Source: Demequina lutea (GTDB taxonomy: Bacteria > Actinomycetota > Actinomycetes > Actinomycetales > Demequinaceae). Taken from it: a DNA stretch of 64,000 bases. Position numbers and translations under genes: made by a program. The stretch spans positions 992,001 to 1,056,000 of the forward strand of contig NZ_JACBZO010000001.1 in assembly GCF_013409005.1 (NCBI RefSeq), in the 5' to 3' direction. Within the stretch, counting starts at the first letter, position 1; every line of letters starts with the position of its first letter. The notes under the pieces are model-generated. The model was not told where the DNA came from. It did not search any database and worked only from the letters and a program-made list of their open reading frames with translations. Below, piece by piece: positions 43,418 to 51,103 of the stretch.

Positions 43418-44254
43418 TCAGCGGTCGGCGGGCTCTGTGGCGGGACGGGATGCGCGCAGCCTGAGCACGAGCACGGCGAGGGCGGTCAGGGCGATCAGGG
43501 TGAGCACGATCAGGTCGCTGCTCGCGCCGAGCCTGGCGACGGTGTCCTGCAGGCGGGCCTCGGTGTCGACGCTGAGGAAGCCGCCCCCGGTGAGCGCCCC
43601 CCCGCGGTCGACGACGAACAGGGCGCCGACCGCAGCGACCAGGACCCCACCGATCAGCGAGGTCGAATGCAGCGTGAGCCTGCCGAGCTGCACCGGGCGC
43701 CCGCGCAGCAGCCGGCGCTCGCTCAGCCGCAGCCGTTGCCAGAGCAGGGCCAGGACGAACAGCGGCGCGGTCATCCCCGCGGCGTACACCGCCAGCAGAG
43801 AGCCACCACGCAGCGGGCTGCCGCTGGTGGCCGCGACGGTCAGGACGGCGCCGAGGATCGGCCCGGTGCAGAAGCCCGTCAGGCCAGATGCGGCTCCGAG
43901 TACGACGACCGAGGCCGTCGAGGTACCGCCGGCGTGGTTGCGCAGGCGCTCGAGGCCCGGGATCCGGACGCCCAGCCCGAGAGCCTGGGCGATCCCGAGC
44001 GCGACCAGGAAGCCGCCAGCCGTGGCAAACAGCACCTGGCGATGGCCGTAGACCAGCTGGCTGACCGCACCGCTGCCCAGGCCGAGGGGAACCAGCGCCA
44101 GCGCGAGGCCGAAATAGAACGCCAGGGTGCGTGAGAGCAGACGCCCCGCCGAGGGGAAGGCGTAGGCGAAGAATGAGGGCAGCAAGAACGCGCTGCAAGG
44201 GCTGGCGAGGGTGAGGACCCCGCCCAGGAAGGCGACGACGTACCCGACGGTCAC
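43418..44254 (-). CDS. ccdA: CcdA family transmembrane electron carrier
   Basis: 278 residues, six or more helices. The two redox cysteines of CcdA/DsbD-beta are present in LTLASPCSAFLLPSF and LTGFCTGPILGA, with the family Pro-Cys context. It moves reducing power from cytosolic thioredoxin to extracytoplasmic thiols. The GTG overlaps the DsbA-like gene stop by four bases (GTGA), making a carrier/thioredoxin operon. A C-terminal extension of about 70 residues has two more hydrophobic segments. Confidence 0.85.
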   Translation of the reverse strand: MTVGYVVAFLGGVLTLASPCSAFLLPSFFAYAFPSAGRLLSRTLAFYFGLALALVPLGLGSGAVSQLVYGHRQVLFATAGGFLVALGIAQALGLGVRIPGLERLRNHAGGTSTASVVVLGAASGLTGFCTGPILGAVLTVAATSGSPLRGGSLLAVYAAGMTAPLFVLALLWQRLRLSERRLLRGRPVQLGRLTLHSTSLIGGVLVAAVGALFVVDRGGALTGGGFLSVDTEARLQDTVARLGASSDLIVLTLIALTALAVLVLRLRASRPATEPADR

Positions 44255-45006
44255 GAACCCGCCTTGGCTGATGCCGCGGCCTGCTCGATCATCGAGACGA
44301 ACACCTGCGTCGGCTGGGCGCCGAGCACCGGCTGGCCGTTGATCAGGAAGGCCGGTGTGCCGGTGACTCCCAGCGCCTCGCCCTGGGACAAGTCGGTCTG
44401 CACCTGGGCCGCACCCTTCTTCGCCTGCATGTCCGCGTCATACGCGCCCATGTCCAGCCCCGCTTTCACCGCGTAGTCGCGCAGGTGAGCGGCGTCCAGG
44501 TCACCCTGGTTCACCCGGTGCTCCGTGGCGTACACCGCATCGTGGAACGCCCAGAACTTGTCCTGCGCGGCGGCAGCGCGGCCGGCGATCGCTGCGGTCT
44601 GCGAGTCGGGTCCAAGATAGGGGAAGTCGCGCCACTCGATCCGCAGGACTCCTGTGTCCACGAACTGCTTGACCAACGTGGGCTCGCTCTCGCGGGCGAA
44701 CCGGCCACAGAAGGGGCACTGGAACTCTGACCACATCACCATGACCACCGGTGCGTCGACGCGTCCTTGGGCGTAGGGGTCGCCGGGTTTGCGCCTTGCC
44801 TCGTCGGGGAATGGCGCCTGGCTGGAGCCGGCGGACGGTGCCGCCTGGGCCTGCCCGCCCGACGTGTGGGCCCGCGAGCTCAGGGTCAGTGCCGCGAGCA
44901 CGGCCACGAGCACGAGTACCGCGAGCGGAACCCCGACCTTGGTCAATGTGGAGCGGCTTGGTCGGGTGGTGGTTACTGGGTTTGCTGGTCGGATCCGGTT
45001 CGCCAT
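44251..45006 (-). CDS. membrane-anchored DsbA/thioredoxin-fold protein
   Basis: 251 residues. A cytoplasmic basic start, one helix (VPLAVLVLVAVLAALTL), a low-complexity linker, then a DsbA_4/thioredoxin fold: VVMVMWSEFQCPFCGRF (CPFC, Cys97 and Cys100), a helical insert ending TEHRVNQGDLDAAHLRDYAV, and cis-Pro in GVTGTPAFLING. An extracytoplasmic disulfide oxidoreductase or isomerase, probably kept reduced or recycled by the coupled CcdA. The ATG is the last base triplet before a BlaI-type dyad, implying a leaderless or very short leader transcript under BlaI control. Confidence 0.87.
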   Translation of the reverse strand: MANRIRPANPVTTTRPSRSTLTKVGVPLAVLVLVAVLAALTLSSRAHTSGGQAQAAPSAGSSQAPFPDEARRKPGDPYAQGRVDAPVVMVMWSEFQCPFCGRFARESEPTLVKQFVDTGVLRIEWRDFPYLGPDSQTAAIAGRAAAAQDKFWAFHDAVYATEHRVNQGDLDAAHLRDYAVKAGLDMGAYDADMQAKKGAAQVQTDLSQGEALGVTGTPAFLINGQPVLGAQPTQVFVSMIEQAAASAKAGS

Positions 45007-45022
45007 ACTATGCATCGTAGTA
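45006..45022. promoter_or_regulatory. BlaI-type operator at the start of the DsbA/CcdA operon
   Basis: TACTATGCATCGTAGTA: arms TACTA and TAGTA seven bases apart, the textbook MecI/BlaI half-sites. It abuts the start codon of the DsbA-like gene and shares TACTATGC with the site before blaI. Confidence 0.7.
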
Positions 45023-45148
45023 GACGATTCTCGATGGGAGGACACCCGGCTAGCGGAGCGTGCCGGCATCGGGCGGGCCGGCGACCGGAGCGGCGAAAGC
45101 GCCTCCGAGCAGACCGGCCGGGATGACCACAGCGACCACTGCGAGAGC

Positions 45149-45301
45149 GGCAAGGTGGTGCTGGATGTCACGGATGGTCATCCCGCCCGCATAGAGGCTG
45201 ACGATCATGTCCTCCAGTCCACCCAAACGGCGTGCACCCTTAGGCACCAAGGTGGAACCGAAGGAGGCGTTACGGTCCCGCAGCTGGTCCGCTCCCACGT
45301 C
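45149..45301 (-). pseudogene. IS256-family transposase fragment
   Basis: About 50 codons: ADQLRDRNASFGSTLVPKG, then ARRLGGLEDMIVSLYAGG and MTIRDIQHHLA. This is the well-conserved N-terminal block of IS256/Mutator transposases (LVPKGxRRxxGLDDMIxSLYAxGMTxRDIQxHL). Both ends run into unrelated sequence and no terminal inverted repeats were found, so it is a dead remnant. Confidence 0.8.
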
Positions 45302-45390
45302 TCCGACCTCAGTACCGATCGTCATACCCATGGCCAATCTCCTTCAGATCGGAGACCCGCCCTTGGCAGAACATCTGACACCCCTGCTCG

Positions 45391-45507
45391 ATGCAGATCG
45401 ATCTCCTCGACCGCCGCGCCTGGGCAACCCGAGTCGAGCTGGCCAACGCGATATTCGAGTGGATCGAAGCGTTCTACCACCCCAGACGCCGCCACTTCGC
45501 GATCAGT
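45391..45507 (+). pseudogene. IS3-family transposase (orfB) C-terminal fragment
   Basis: About 39 codons: MQIDLLDRRAWATRVELAN, then AIFEWIEAFYHPRRRHFAI. This matches the end of IS3-group integrases (MQxELLDRxxWxTRxELANAxFEWIExxYNxxRRHSxxG). The usual continuation (GMLSPxxYE) is lost and the catalytic DDE part is absent. It is a remnant of a second, different insertion sequence within 100 bases of the IS256 relic. Confidence 0.8.
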
Positions 45508-45613
45508 GCGATGGCGCGAGCGAGGTCGAGTCCCGCGATGCGCCCCGTCCATCGTGCGGAGCGAGTGAATGGCCCGGCGACGACGGGTGGAGAGGAGGGT
45601 TGGGGCACCGGCG

Positions 45614-46099
45614 TCAGGTGAGACCCGCGGCCTCGAGAATGCCGAGCGCCCACTCGTAGTGGGCCCCGAGGCACTCGTGAGCGATGTCACCGAGGGATTC
45701 GTCGCCGAGCCACTCGTACCGCGAGACCTCGACCAGTTCGGATTCGGGGATCTGTGCGACGAGCGACATCACCATCTGATGCGACTCGAGCAGCGCATCC
45801 TTGACGGACTCGTAGGAGCGACCGGCATGGGCCTTGTAGAGGGCCTCGTTGAGAGAGTCCAGCTCCTTCCACGAGTACCCTTCGGCCGGATACGGCACGG
45901 ACCCGCCCTCCTGGTGGGCCGCAATCCATCCCTCGAAGAGGGCGTGCCACGCGTGAACATGCGCGAGAACGTCCGTGGTGGTGCGGCCTAGGTAGGCGTC
46001 CCCGAGGCCCTCGCCCGGATGCGCATCGGTGACGGCAAGCAACTTGGAGAGGCCGTCCGTCGCGGCGGAGGCGATCCGTTCGTGTCCCATGGCGCTCAT
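45614..46099 (-). CDS. ClbS/DfsB family four-helix protein
   Basis: 161 residues with the DinB-like four-helix pattern. Family landmarks are GRTTTDVLAHVHAWHALFEGWI, PYPAEGYSWKELDSLN and YEWLGDESLGDIAHECLGAHYEWAL. ClbS hydrolyses colibactin-type genotoxins in one characterised case; most members are only predicted. Start ATG 46099 or three codons later. Divergent from the FAH gene across about 50 bases. Confidence 0.85.
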   Translation of the reverse strand: MSAMGHERIASAATDGLSKLLAVTDAHPGEGLGDAYLGRTTTDVLAHVHAWHALFEGWIAAHQEGGSVPYPAEGYSWKELDSLNEALYKAHAGRSYESVKDALLESHQMVMSLVAQIPESELVEVSRYEWLGDESLGDIAHECLGAHYEWALGILEAAGLT

Positions 46100-46153
46100 C
46101 TACTCATGCTAGGCGCGCTCGGTCGATCCTGCCTGGCGGCTACGCTAGAGCCC

Positions 46154-46939
46154 ATGCGCATCGCCCGATTTACCACTGGAGACGAGCCCAGGTACGCCAT
46201 CGTCGACGGAGAGCCCGGTCACGAGGAGTTGATCGTCCTCAGTGGCGACCCCCTCTACATCACGGGTAAGCCCACGGGGGAGAGGGTTCCGCTCAGCGAC
46301 GATGTTCGACTGCTCGCTCCCGTCATTCCCCGGTCTAAGGTCGTCTGCCTGGGCAAGAACTACGAGGCCCACGCCAGGGAGATTCCGGCCCGTGGACCCG
46401 CGGCGCAAGTGCCGATCCTCTTCCTCAAGCCCAACACCGCCGTGATTGGCCCCGATGACCCGATCATCCTTCCGGCGTATTCACAAGACGTCCAACTCGA
46501 GGCGGAGCTCGCCGTCGTCATCGGCAAGGTTTGCAAGGACGTGAGCCCCGAGGCGGCCGAGGACTACATCTTTGGCTACACGTGCGCGAACGACGTCACC
46601 GCACGCGACGTGCAGCGCCAGGAAGACCAGTGGTTCCGTGCCAAGGCATTCGATACCTCGCTGCCCCTAGGCCCCTGGATCGAAACGGAGCTTGCTCACG
46701 ATGACGTGGAGATCACCTCGCGCATAAACGGCAAGGCCACGCAGAGCGGCTTCACGCGCGACATGATCGTGGGCGTGGCTCACGCGGTGTCCATGGTCTC
46801 CGAGGTCGTCACGCTGTTGCCGGGGGACGTCATCCTCACGGGGACGCCCGCAGGGGTGACCACTCTTCACCATGGCGACGTCGTCGAGATCGAGATCGAA
46901 GACATCGGGGTGCTCCGCAATCCCGTGGTGCGGCGCTAG
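46154..46939 (+). CDS. fumarylacetoacetate hydrolase family protein
   Basis: 261 residues. FAH-fold landmarks: [46 protein letters not shown] with the metal-binding Ex[14 protein letters not shown] and [11 protein letters not shown]. Probably acts on acylpyruvate or oxaloacetate-like substrates, as many actinobacterial members do. A TACGCT box lies seven bases before the ATG, suggesting a nearly leaderless message. gltX follows after 50 bases, a pairing common in related genomes. Confidence 0.92.
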   Translation: MRIARFTTGDEPRYAIVDGEPGHEELIVLSGDPLYITGKPTGERVPLSDDVRLLAPVIPRSKVVCLGKNYEAHAREIPARGPAAQVPILFLKPNTAVIGPDDPIILPAYSQDVQLEAELAVVIGKVCKDVSPEAAEDYIFGYTCANDVTARDVQRQEDQWFRAKAFDTSLPLGPWIETELAHDDVEITSRINGKATQSGFTRDMIVGVAHAVSMVSEVVTLLPGDVILTGTPAGVTTLHHGDVVEIEIEDIGVLRNPVVRR

Positions 46940-46989
46940 GCCGTCAAGAAACCAGGCGTCAACAGAAAAACGTCGCCAAGAAAGTAGTC

Positions 46990-48474
46990 ATGAGTAACGT
47001 TCGCGTTCGCTTCTGTCCGTCGCCCACTGGGATGCCGCACGTGGGCATGGTTCGCACCGCGCTGTTCAACTGGGCGTACGCGCGGCACACGGGCGGGAAG
47101 CTGGTATTCCGCATCGAGGACACCGATGCGGAACGCGACAGCGAGGAGAGCTACCTGCAGCTTCTCGACGCGTTGCACTGGCTTGGTATCGACTACGACG
47201 AGGGCCCCGACATCGGCGGCCCCTACGCCCCATACCGGCAAAGCGAGCGTCACGACCTGCACGCAGGCGTCGTACGACAACTGCTCGACGGCGGCTATGC
47301 GTACGAGTCCTTCTCGACCCCCGCAGAGGTCGAGGCGCGGCATTTGGCCGCGGGACGCGACCCCAAGCTCGGTTACGACGGCTTCGACAGGGCGCTGAGC
47401 GTGGAGGCCAAGGCGGCGTATCGCGCGGAGGGTCGCGAGCCCGTGATTCGCATGCGCATGCCCGATGAGGACATCACGGTCGACGACATGATCCGGGGCG
47501 AGGTGACCTTCCCCGCAGGCTCGGTGCCCGACTACGTCATCGTGCGTGGCAACGGCATTCCTCTCTACACGCTCGTGAATCCGGTTGACGATGCGCTGCA
47601 GAAGATCACTCACGTGCTGCGCGGCGAGGACCTTCTCAGTTCGACCCCGCGGCAGATTGTCTTGTGGCGCGCCATGGTCGAATTGGGCATCGCCGACGCC
47701 GAGCCGCGCTACGCGCACATGCCGATGGTTCTTGGAGAGGGCACCAAGAAGCTCTCGAAGCGCGATCCCGAATCCAACCTGTTCCACCACCGCGACAGGG
47801 GTTTCCTCCCCGAGGGGCTGCTCAACTACTTGTCGCTCCTCGGTTGGAGCATCGGGCCCGATCGCGACGTCTTCACCGTCAAGGAGCTCGTTGCCGCTTT
47901 CGACATCGCGGACGTCAACCCCAACCCTTCGAGGTTTGACCTGAAAAAGGCCGAGGCGATCAACGCGGCGCACATGCGCATGCTGCCCCTGGGCGACTTC
48001 GCGGCGCGAGTGGTTCCCTACCTGCACGCCGCGGGCCTCGTGTCCGGTGCCGAGGTGCGCGACCTCACCCCACACGAGGAGGCGACGCTCGCGCTCGCGG
48101 CACCCTTGGTTCAAACGCGCATGACACTTCTTGGCGACGCACCGGGGATGCTCGGTTTCTTCTTTGTCCCCGATGGTGCGCTCATGGTCGAGGAAGAGGC
48201 ATTGGCAAAGCTTCCGGAAAACGCGGCCGAGGTTCTCGATGCCGCGATCACGGTGCTCGAGGGCCTCGAGGACTTTTCGGCCGAATCCCAGCAGGCCTCC
48301 CTCACTTCGGTGCTGGTCGACCAGATGGGCATCAAGCCGCGCTTTGCGTTCGGTCCCTTGCGAGTGGCCATCACTGGGCGCCTCGTGTCGCCTCCCTTGT
48401 TTGAATCCATGGACATCCTGGGCCAGGACCACTCACTCGTGAGGTTGCGCGCCTTGCGGGGCCGATTGGCCTAG
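46990..48474 (+). CDS. gltX: glutamate-tRNA ligase
   Basis: 494 residues, class I aminoacyl-tRNA synthetase. [22 protein letters not shown] holds the HIGH-type motif (HVGM). [16 protein letters not shown] and [13 protein letters not shown] are glutamate and tRNA contact blocks, and [13 protein letters not shown] is the KMSKS loop (KLSKR). The C-terminal anticodon-binding helical domain is complete. As in most actinobacteria it probably also mischarges tRNA-Gln for the GatCAB pathway. tRNA-Gln and tRNA-Glu genes lie 2 and 5 kb downstream. Confidence 0.96.
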   Translation: MSNVRVRFCPSPTGMPHVGMVRTALFNWAYARHTGGKLVFRIEDTDAERDSEESYLQLLDALHWLGIDYDEGPDIGGPYAPYRQSERHDLHAGVVRQLLDGGYAYESFSTPAEVEARHLAAGRDPKLGYDGFDRALSVEAKAAYRAEGREPVIRMRMPDEDITVDDMIRGEVTFPAGSVPDYVIVRGNGIPLYTLVNPVDDALQKITHVLRGEDLLSSTPRQIVLWRAMVELGIADAEPRYAHMPMVLGEGTKKLSKRDPESNLFHHRDRGFLPEGLLNYLSLLGWSIGPDRDVFTVKELVAAFDIADVNPNPSRFDLKKAEAINAAHMRMLPLGDFAARVVPYLHAAGLVSGAEVRDLTPHEEATLALAAPLVQTRMTLLGDAPGMLGFFFVPDGALMVEEEALAKLPENAAEVLDAAITVLEGLEDFSAESQQASLTSVLVDQMGIKPRFAFGPLRVAITGRLVSPPLFESMDILGQDHSLVRLRALRGRLA

Positions 48475-48575
48475 ACCACTCGTCCCTGGTACCCCGCCGT
48501 GGCATAGGTCACACCTGCGTTAGACTCACCTCGAGTTTGTGACATCGAGGGGGACGGCAACCGAGGGAAGTGGCA

Positions 48576-49343
48576 ATGGTTTACTCGACGACGAGTACGC
48601 TGCCCACGTCGTTGCGCGGTAGCGCGAAGTCCATTGTTGGCGTCTTGCTGGACATTGACGACACCCTGGTCGACACTCGCGGCGCCTTTCGGCACGCGCT
48701 TGGAGTGGTAGCCGAGCGCTACCTTCCCTCTGGCTACGACGTTGAGCAGATGACCTCCCACTGGCGAGCCGACGTTTCCGGTTGGTACCGCGCCCACGCA
48801 AGGGGCGAGCTCACGCACAGGGAGCAGCGCAAGCTCCGTGCGAATGAGCTCCACCAGGCATTTGGCGGTCCGGTCCTCGACGAGCCCGCTTATGCGGCGT
48901 GGGACGAAGTCTTTGAGGCGGGTTTCAAGGAGGGCTGGCGTGCCCACCCGGATGCACACGAGTTCCTTGACACTCTCGACCGGTGCGGAATCGAGTACGG
49001 CGCGGTGTCCAATGCGGATTCCGGCTACCAAGAGATGAAGCTGTCTCGTGTGGGCCTTAAGCGGGTCAGGATGCTCGTCGGCGTCGATCGCTTTGGGGTG
49101 GGCAAGCCCGATAGCCGGGTCTTTCTCGAAGGTGCGCGGCTCCTCGGGCTCGACCCCGCGATGGTCGCCTACGTGGGGGACGAGAAGGACATCGACGCGG
49201 CCGCCGCAGTGGATGCGGGGCTCGCTCTGGGCATCTGGCTTGACAGGCCAGGTGGGCACCCGCAACCTGGAGAGGTCGCCGACGGTGTGGTTCGGGTCGA
49301 GTCGCTTGCCCAGATTCCAGAGACGCTCCACCTCACGTGCTGA
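48576..49343 (+). CDS. HAD superfamily hydrolase
   Basis: 255 residues. Motif I VGVLLDIDDTLVDTRG (nucleophile and acid Asp pair), a helical cap (residues 40-125), motif II GAVSNADSG, and motifs III/IV in GVGKPDSRVF and VAYVGDEKDIDAAAAVDAG. A phosphoglycolate-phosphatase-like or haloacid dehalogenase-like enzyme; substrate unknown. ATG at 48576 with gaggga seven bases upstream; GTG two codons earlier is possible. Confidence 0.9.
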   Translation: MVYSTTSTLPTSLRGSAKSIVGVLLDIDDTLVDTRGAFRHALGVVAERYLPSGYDVEQMTSHWRADVSGWYRAHARGELTHREQRKLRANELHQAFGGPVLDEPAYAAWDEVFEAGFKEGWRAHPDAHEFLDTLDRCGIEYGAVSNADSGYQEMKLSRVGLKRVRMLVGVDRFGVGKPDSRVFLEGARLLGLDPAMVAYVGDEKDIDAAAAVDAGLALGIWLDRPGGHPQPGEVADGVVRVESLAQIPETLHLTC

Positions 49344-49419
49344 GAAAGTCTCAGATCGCTACAACCTTTAAGGTCGCTCGCGTGTCTTAGTGAGTGAAGG
49401 CGACATAGAGGAGCAATGG

Positions 49420-49965
49420 ATGAGTGCATGGGCACAGGTCATGGAGACCTTGGTGCGTCAGCGTCGACCAGCGCTCGTGGGCTACGCCTACCTCCTCACC
49501 GGTTCGCGGAGCGAAGCCGAGGATCTCGTCCAAGACGCGATTGTCCGCACGTTTGCGCGGGGACGCGCCAAGACGTCGGTGCGAGAGGCCGAGGCGTACG
49601 TGAAGCGCGCCATCGCCAACGAGGCCGTCAATCGAGCCAGGCATGGTTTGGTCGTTCGGGAAAACCGCGCGAAGGTCGCGGAGCCGGCGATGGTTCCCGG
49701 CCACGCGGCGCGAGTCAACGCAAGCACAGACCTTGAGGCCGCGCTCGATACCTTGAGCCCGCGTGAGCGCGCCGTCACGGTCCTGAAGTACGTTGACGAC
49801 CTCACGATCGCCTCGATTGCGGCGGTCCTCAAGCTGAATGACGGAACGGTGAAGCGGTACCTCGCTAACGCGGCTGTGAAGCTGCGCGAGCAACTCGGAG
49901 ACGATGCGGTGAACAACTCGGAACGGCGTACCGTTCCGGTGACTCTGACTGAAAGCAGGATCTGA
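49420..49965 (+). CDS. ECF-type RNA polymerase sigma factor
   Basis: 181 residues. Region 2: RRPALVGYAYLLTGSRSEAEDLVQDAIVRTFAR then AYVKRAIANEAVNRAR. Region 4: LDTLSPRERAVTVLKYVDDLTIASIAAVLKLNDGTVKRYLANAAVKLREQL. Overall SigE/SigM-like. The ATG has gaggag eight bases upstream; GTG 49390 would add ten residues. Its stop overlaps the next start (TGATG). That gene encodes a single-pass membrane protein, the probable anti-sigma partner. A full-length relative of the shortened sigma at 25694. Confidence 0.92.
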   Translation: MSAWAQVMETLVRQRRPALVGYAYLLTGSRSEAEDLVQDAIVRTFARGRAKTSVREAEAYVKRAIANEAVNRARHGLVVRENRAKVAEPAMVPGHAARVNASTDLEAALDTLSPRERAVTVLKYVDDLTIASIAAVLKLNDGTVKRYLANAAVKLREQLGDDAVNNSERRTVPVTLTESRI

Positions 49966-50528
49966 TGGACGTATCAATGCAAATGCGGAACCTTGCAAAC
50001 GCGGTGGGCGAGGACTTCGCGATGAACGCCCCCGACGACACCGCTCGGCTGGTGGGCAAGGCCAGGCGAGGTCGTATGGTCTGGACCACTGGAGTGGGCG
50101 CCGCGGTTGTCGGCTCGGCCGCGAGCCTCGCCTTTGGCGGCCCGGCGCTCGCAAGCGTGCTGACGTCGGGACCGGCGGTTGCGCCGGCAGCGAGTAGTTC
50201 CGTGTCGTCGTCGGCAAGTGCGTCCGCGTCTCCGTCGGCAAGCGCATCTGTGGCGGCGTCTCCGTCGGCGACCACCCCGGTGGCACCGTCTCCGTCGTCC
50301 TCACTGGATCTCGCAAACACCAGCCTCGGCGGTGTCCCCGCCGGTGTTCGCGGTGACGACGGCGCTGAGGGTAGCGACGACTCCGCTGAGAGCAGCGAAC
50401 ACTCCGCGACGACCAGCGAAGACTCCGCGAAGACCAGCGAAGACTCCGCGAAGACCAGCGATAGCTCCGCTGTGAGCAGCGATAGCCAGAAGAGTGGCGA
50501 CCAAGCGTCCGAGCCCAGCGACGACTAG
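49965..50528 (+). CDS. single-pass membrane protein, probable anti-sigma partner
   Basis: 187 residues. A cytoplasmic part of about 40 residues (with RLVGKARRGR), one helix (TTGVGAAVVGSAASLAFGGPALASV), then an extracellular Ser/Ala/Pro-rich region and a C-terminal array of seven-residue units (EDSAKTS, DSSAVSS). No zinc-binding anti-sigma motif (HxxxCxxC) is present. Coupled to the sigma gene by a one-base overlap, so a regulatory role is likely by context. The tail may sit in the cell wall. Confidence 0.7.
   Translation: MDVSMQMRNLANAVGEDFAMNAPDDTARLVGKARRGRMVWTTGVGAAVVGSAASLAFGGPALASVLTSGPAVAPAASSSVSSSASASASPSASASVAASPSATTPVAPSPSSSLDLANTSLGGVPAGVRGDDGAEGSDDSAESSEHSATTSEDSAKTSEDSAKTSDSSAVSSDSQKSGDQASEPSDD
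50376..50480 (+). repeat. 21-bp coding repeat (heptapeptide array)
   Basis: Five consecutive in-frame units of 21 bases encode DDSAESS, EHSATTS, EDSAKTS, EDSAKTS and DSSAVSS. The two middle units are nearly identical at DNA level, suggesting recent slippage. Confidence 0.85.
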
Positions 50529-50641
50529 ACCCGTGTCGGCCTTCTGGGCCGCACCCTGAGTTCCACAGCGCGCGACCAATCCTCACCGCATCGGTCGCGC
50601 GCTGTGGCCTGTCTTGTGCCGGCCCTTGGGCGCCCACGGTT

Positions 50642-50670
50642 TGGGAGACGGGCGCGGCTCGGGTACAGTA
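50642..50670 (+). promoter_or_regulatory. promoter of tRNA-Gln
   Basis: TTGGGA and TACAGT with a 17-base spacer, ending 24 bases before the tRNA 5' end. Confidence 0.6.
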
Positions 50671-50694
50671 GTTCCTCGGTTCGCTTGAACCCAT

Positions 50695-50766
50695 TGGGCT
50701 ATGGTGTAACTGGCAGCACGACTGGTTCTGGTCCAGTTAGTTGAGGTTCGAATCCTTGTAGCCCAG
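50695..50766 (+). tRNA. tRNA-Gln (CTG)
   Basis: 72-base cloverleaf: acceptor TGGGCTA paired with TAGCCCA, D arm containing GTGTAACTGGCAGCAC, anticodon stem ACTGG/CCAGT with loop TTCTGGT (anticodon CTG, reading CAG), T arm TGAGG-TTCGAAT-CCTTG, discriminator G. CA follows the discriminator, so CCA is not fully encoded. Confidence 0.95.
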
Positions 50767-50770
50767 CAGT

Positions 50771-50802
50771 GACAAAAGGCCCGCGGAAGCGGGCCTTTTG
50801 TC
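50771..50802 (+). terminator. terminator of tRNA-Gln
   Basis: GACAAAAGGCCCGC and its exact complement form a 14-bp stem with loop GGAA. The 3' arm itself carries TTTT. Placed four bases after the tRNA. Confidence 0.9.
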
Positions 50803-50851
50803 GTACCTGGGGTGGTTCCTGCAAGGTGTTTCATGGTGTCAAGGAGGCACC

Positions 50852-51019
50852 ATGGCTATCAACAGGGACTGGCATGAGGCGCATCGCATGCCCAAGAACC
50901 CGACCCGCGATCAGCGGGGTGAGTGGCATGCGGCGCACGTCGACGAATGCGGTTGCCGTACCCCCAGCGACAAAGAGCAGGCGCTGATCGATGCCTATCG
51001 TGAGGCGCGGAACCGTTAG
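50852..51019 (+). CDS. small His/Cys protein
   Basis: 55 residues: MAINRDWHEAHRMPKNPT, then QRGEWHAAHVDECGCRTPS and a helical end. The paired HxxH/H and CxC pattern suggests metal binding. It has an excellent ribosome-binding site (aaggagg, six bases upstream). Similar short proteins with the NRDWHExHxMPKNPT start are widespread unannotated genes in actinobacteria; function unknown. Confidence 0.75.
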   Translation: MAINRDWHEAHRMPKNPTRDQRGEWHAAHVDECGCRTPSDKEQALIDAYREARNR

Positions 51020-51103
51020 GCGGGCGCGAGCATGAATGCGACCACGAGCAACGTGGGAAGCTTCGACTTGGCTACGTTGATCGCTGCGCGCGACAACTCC
51101 GCG

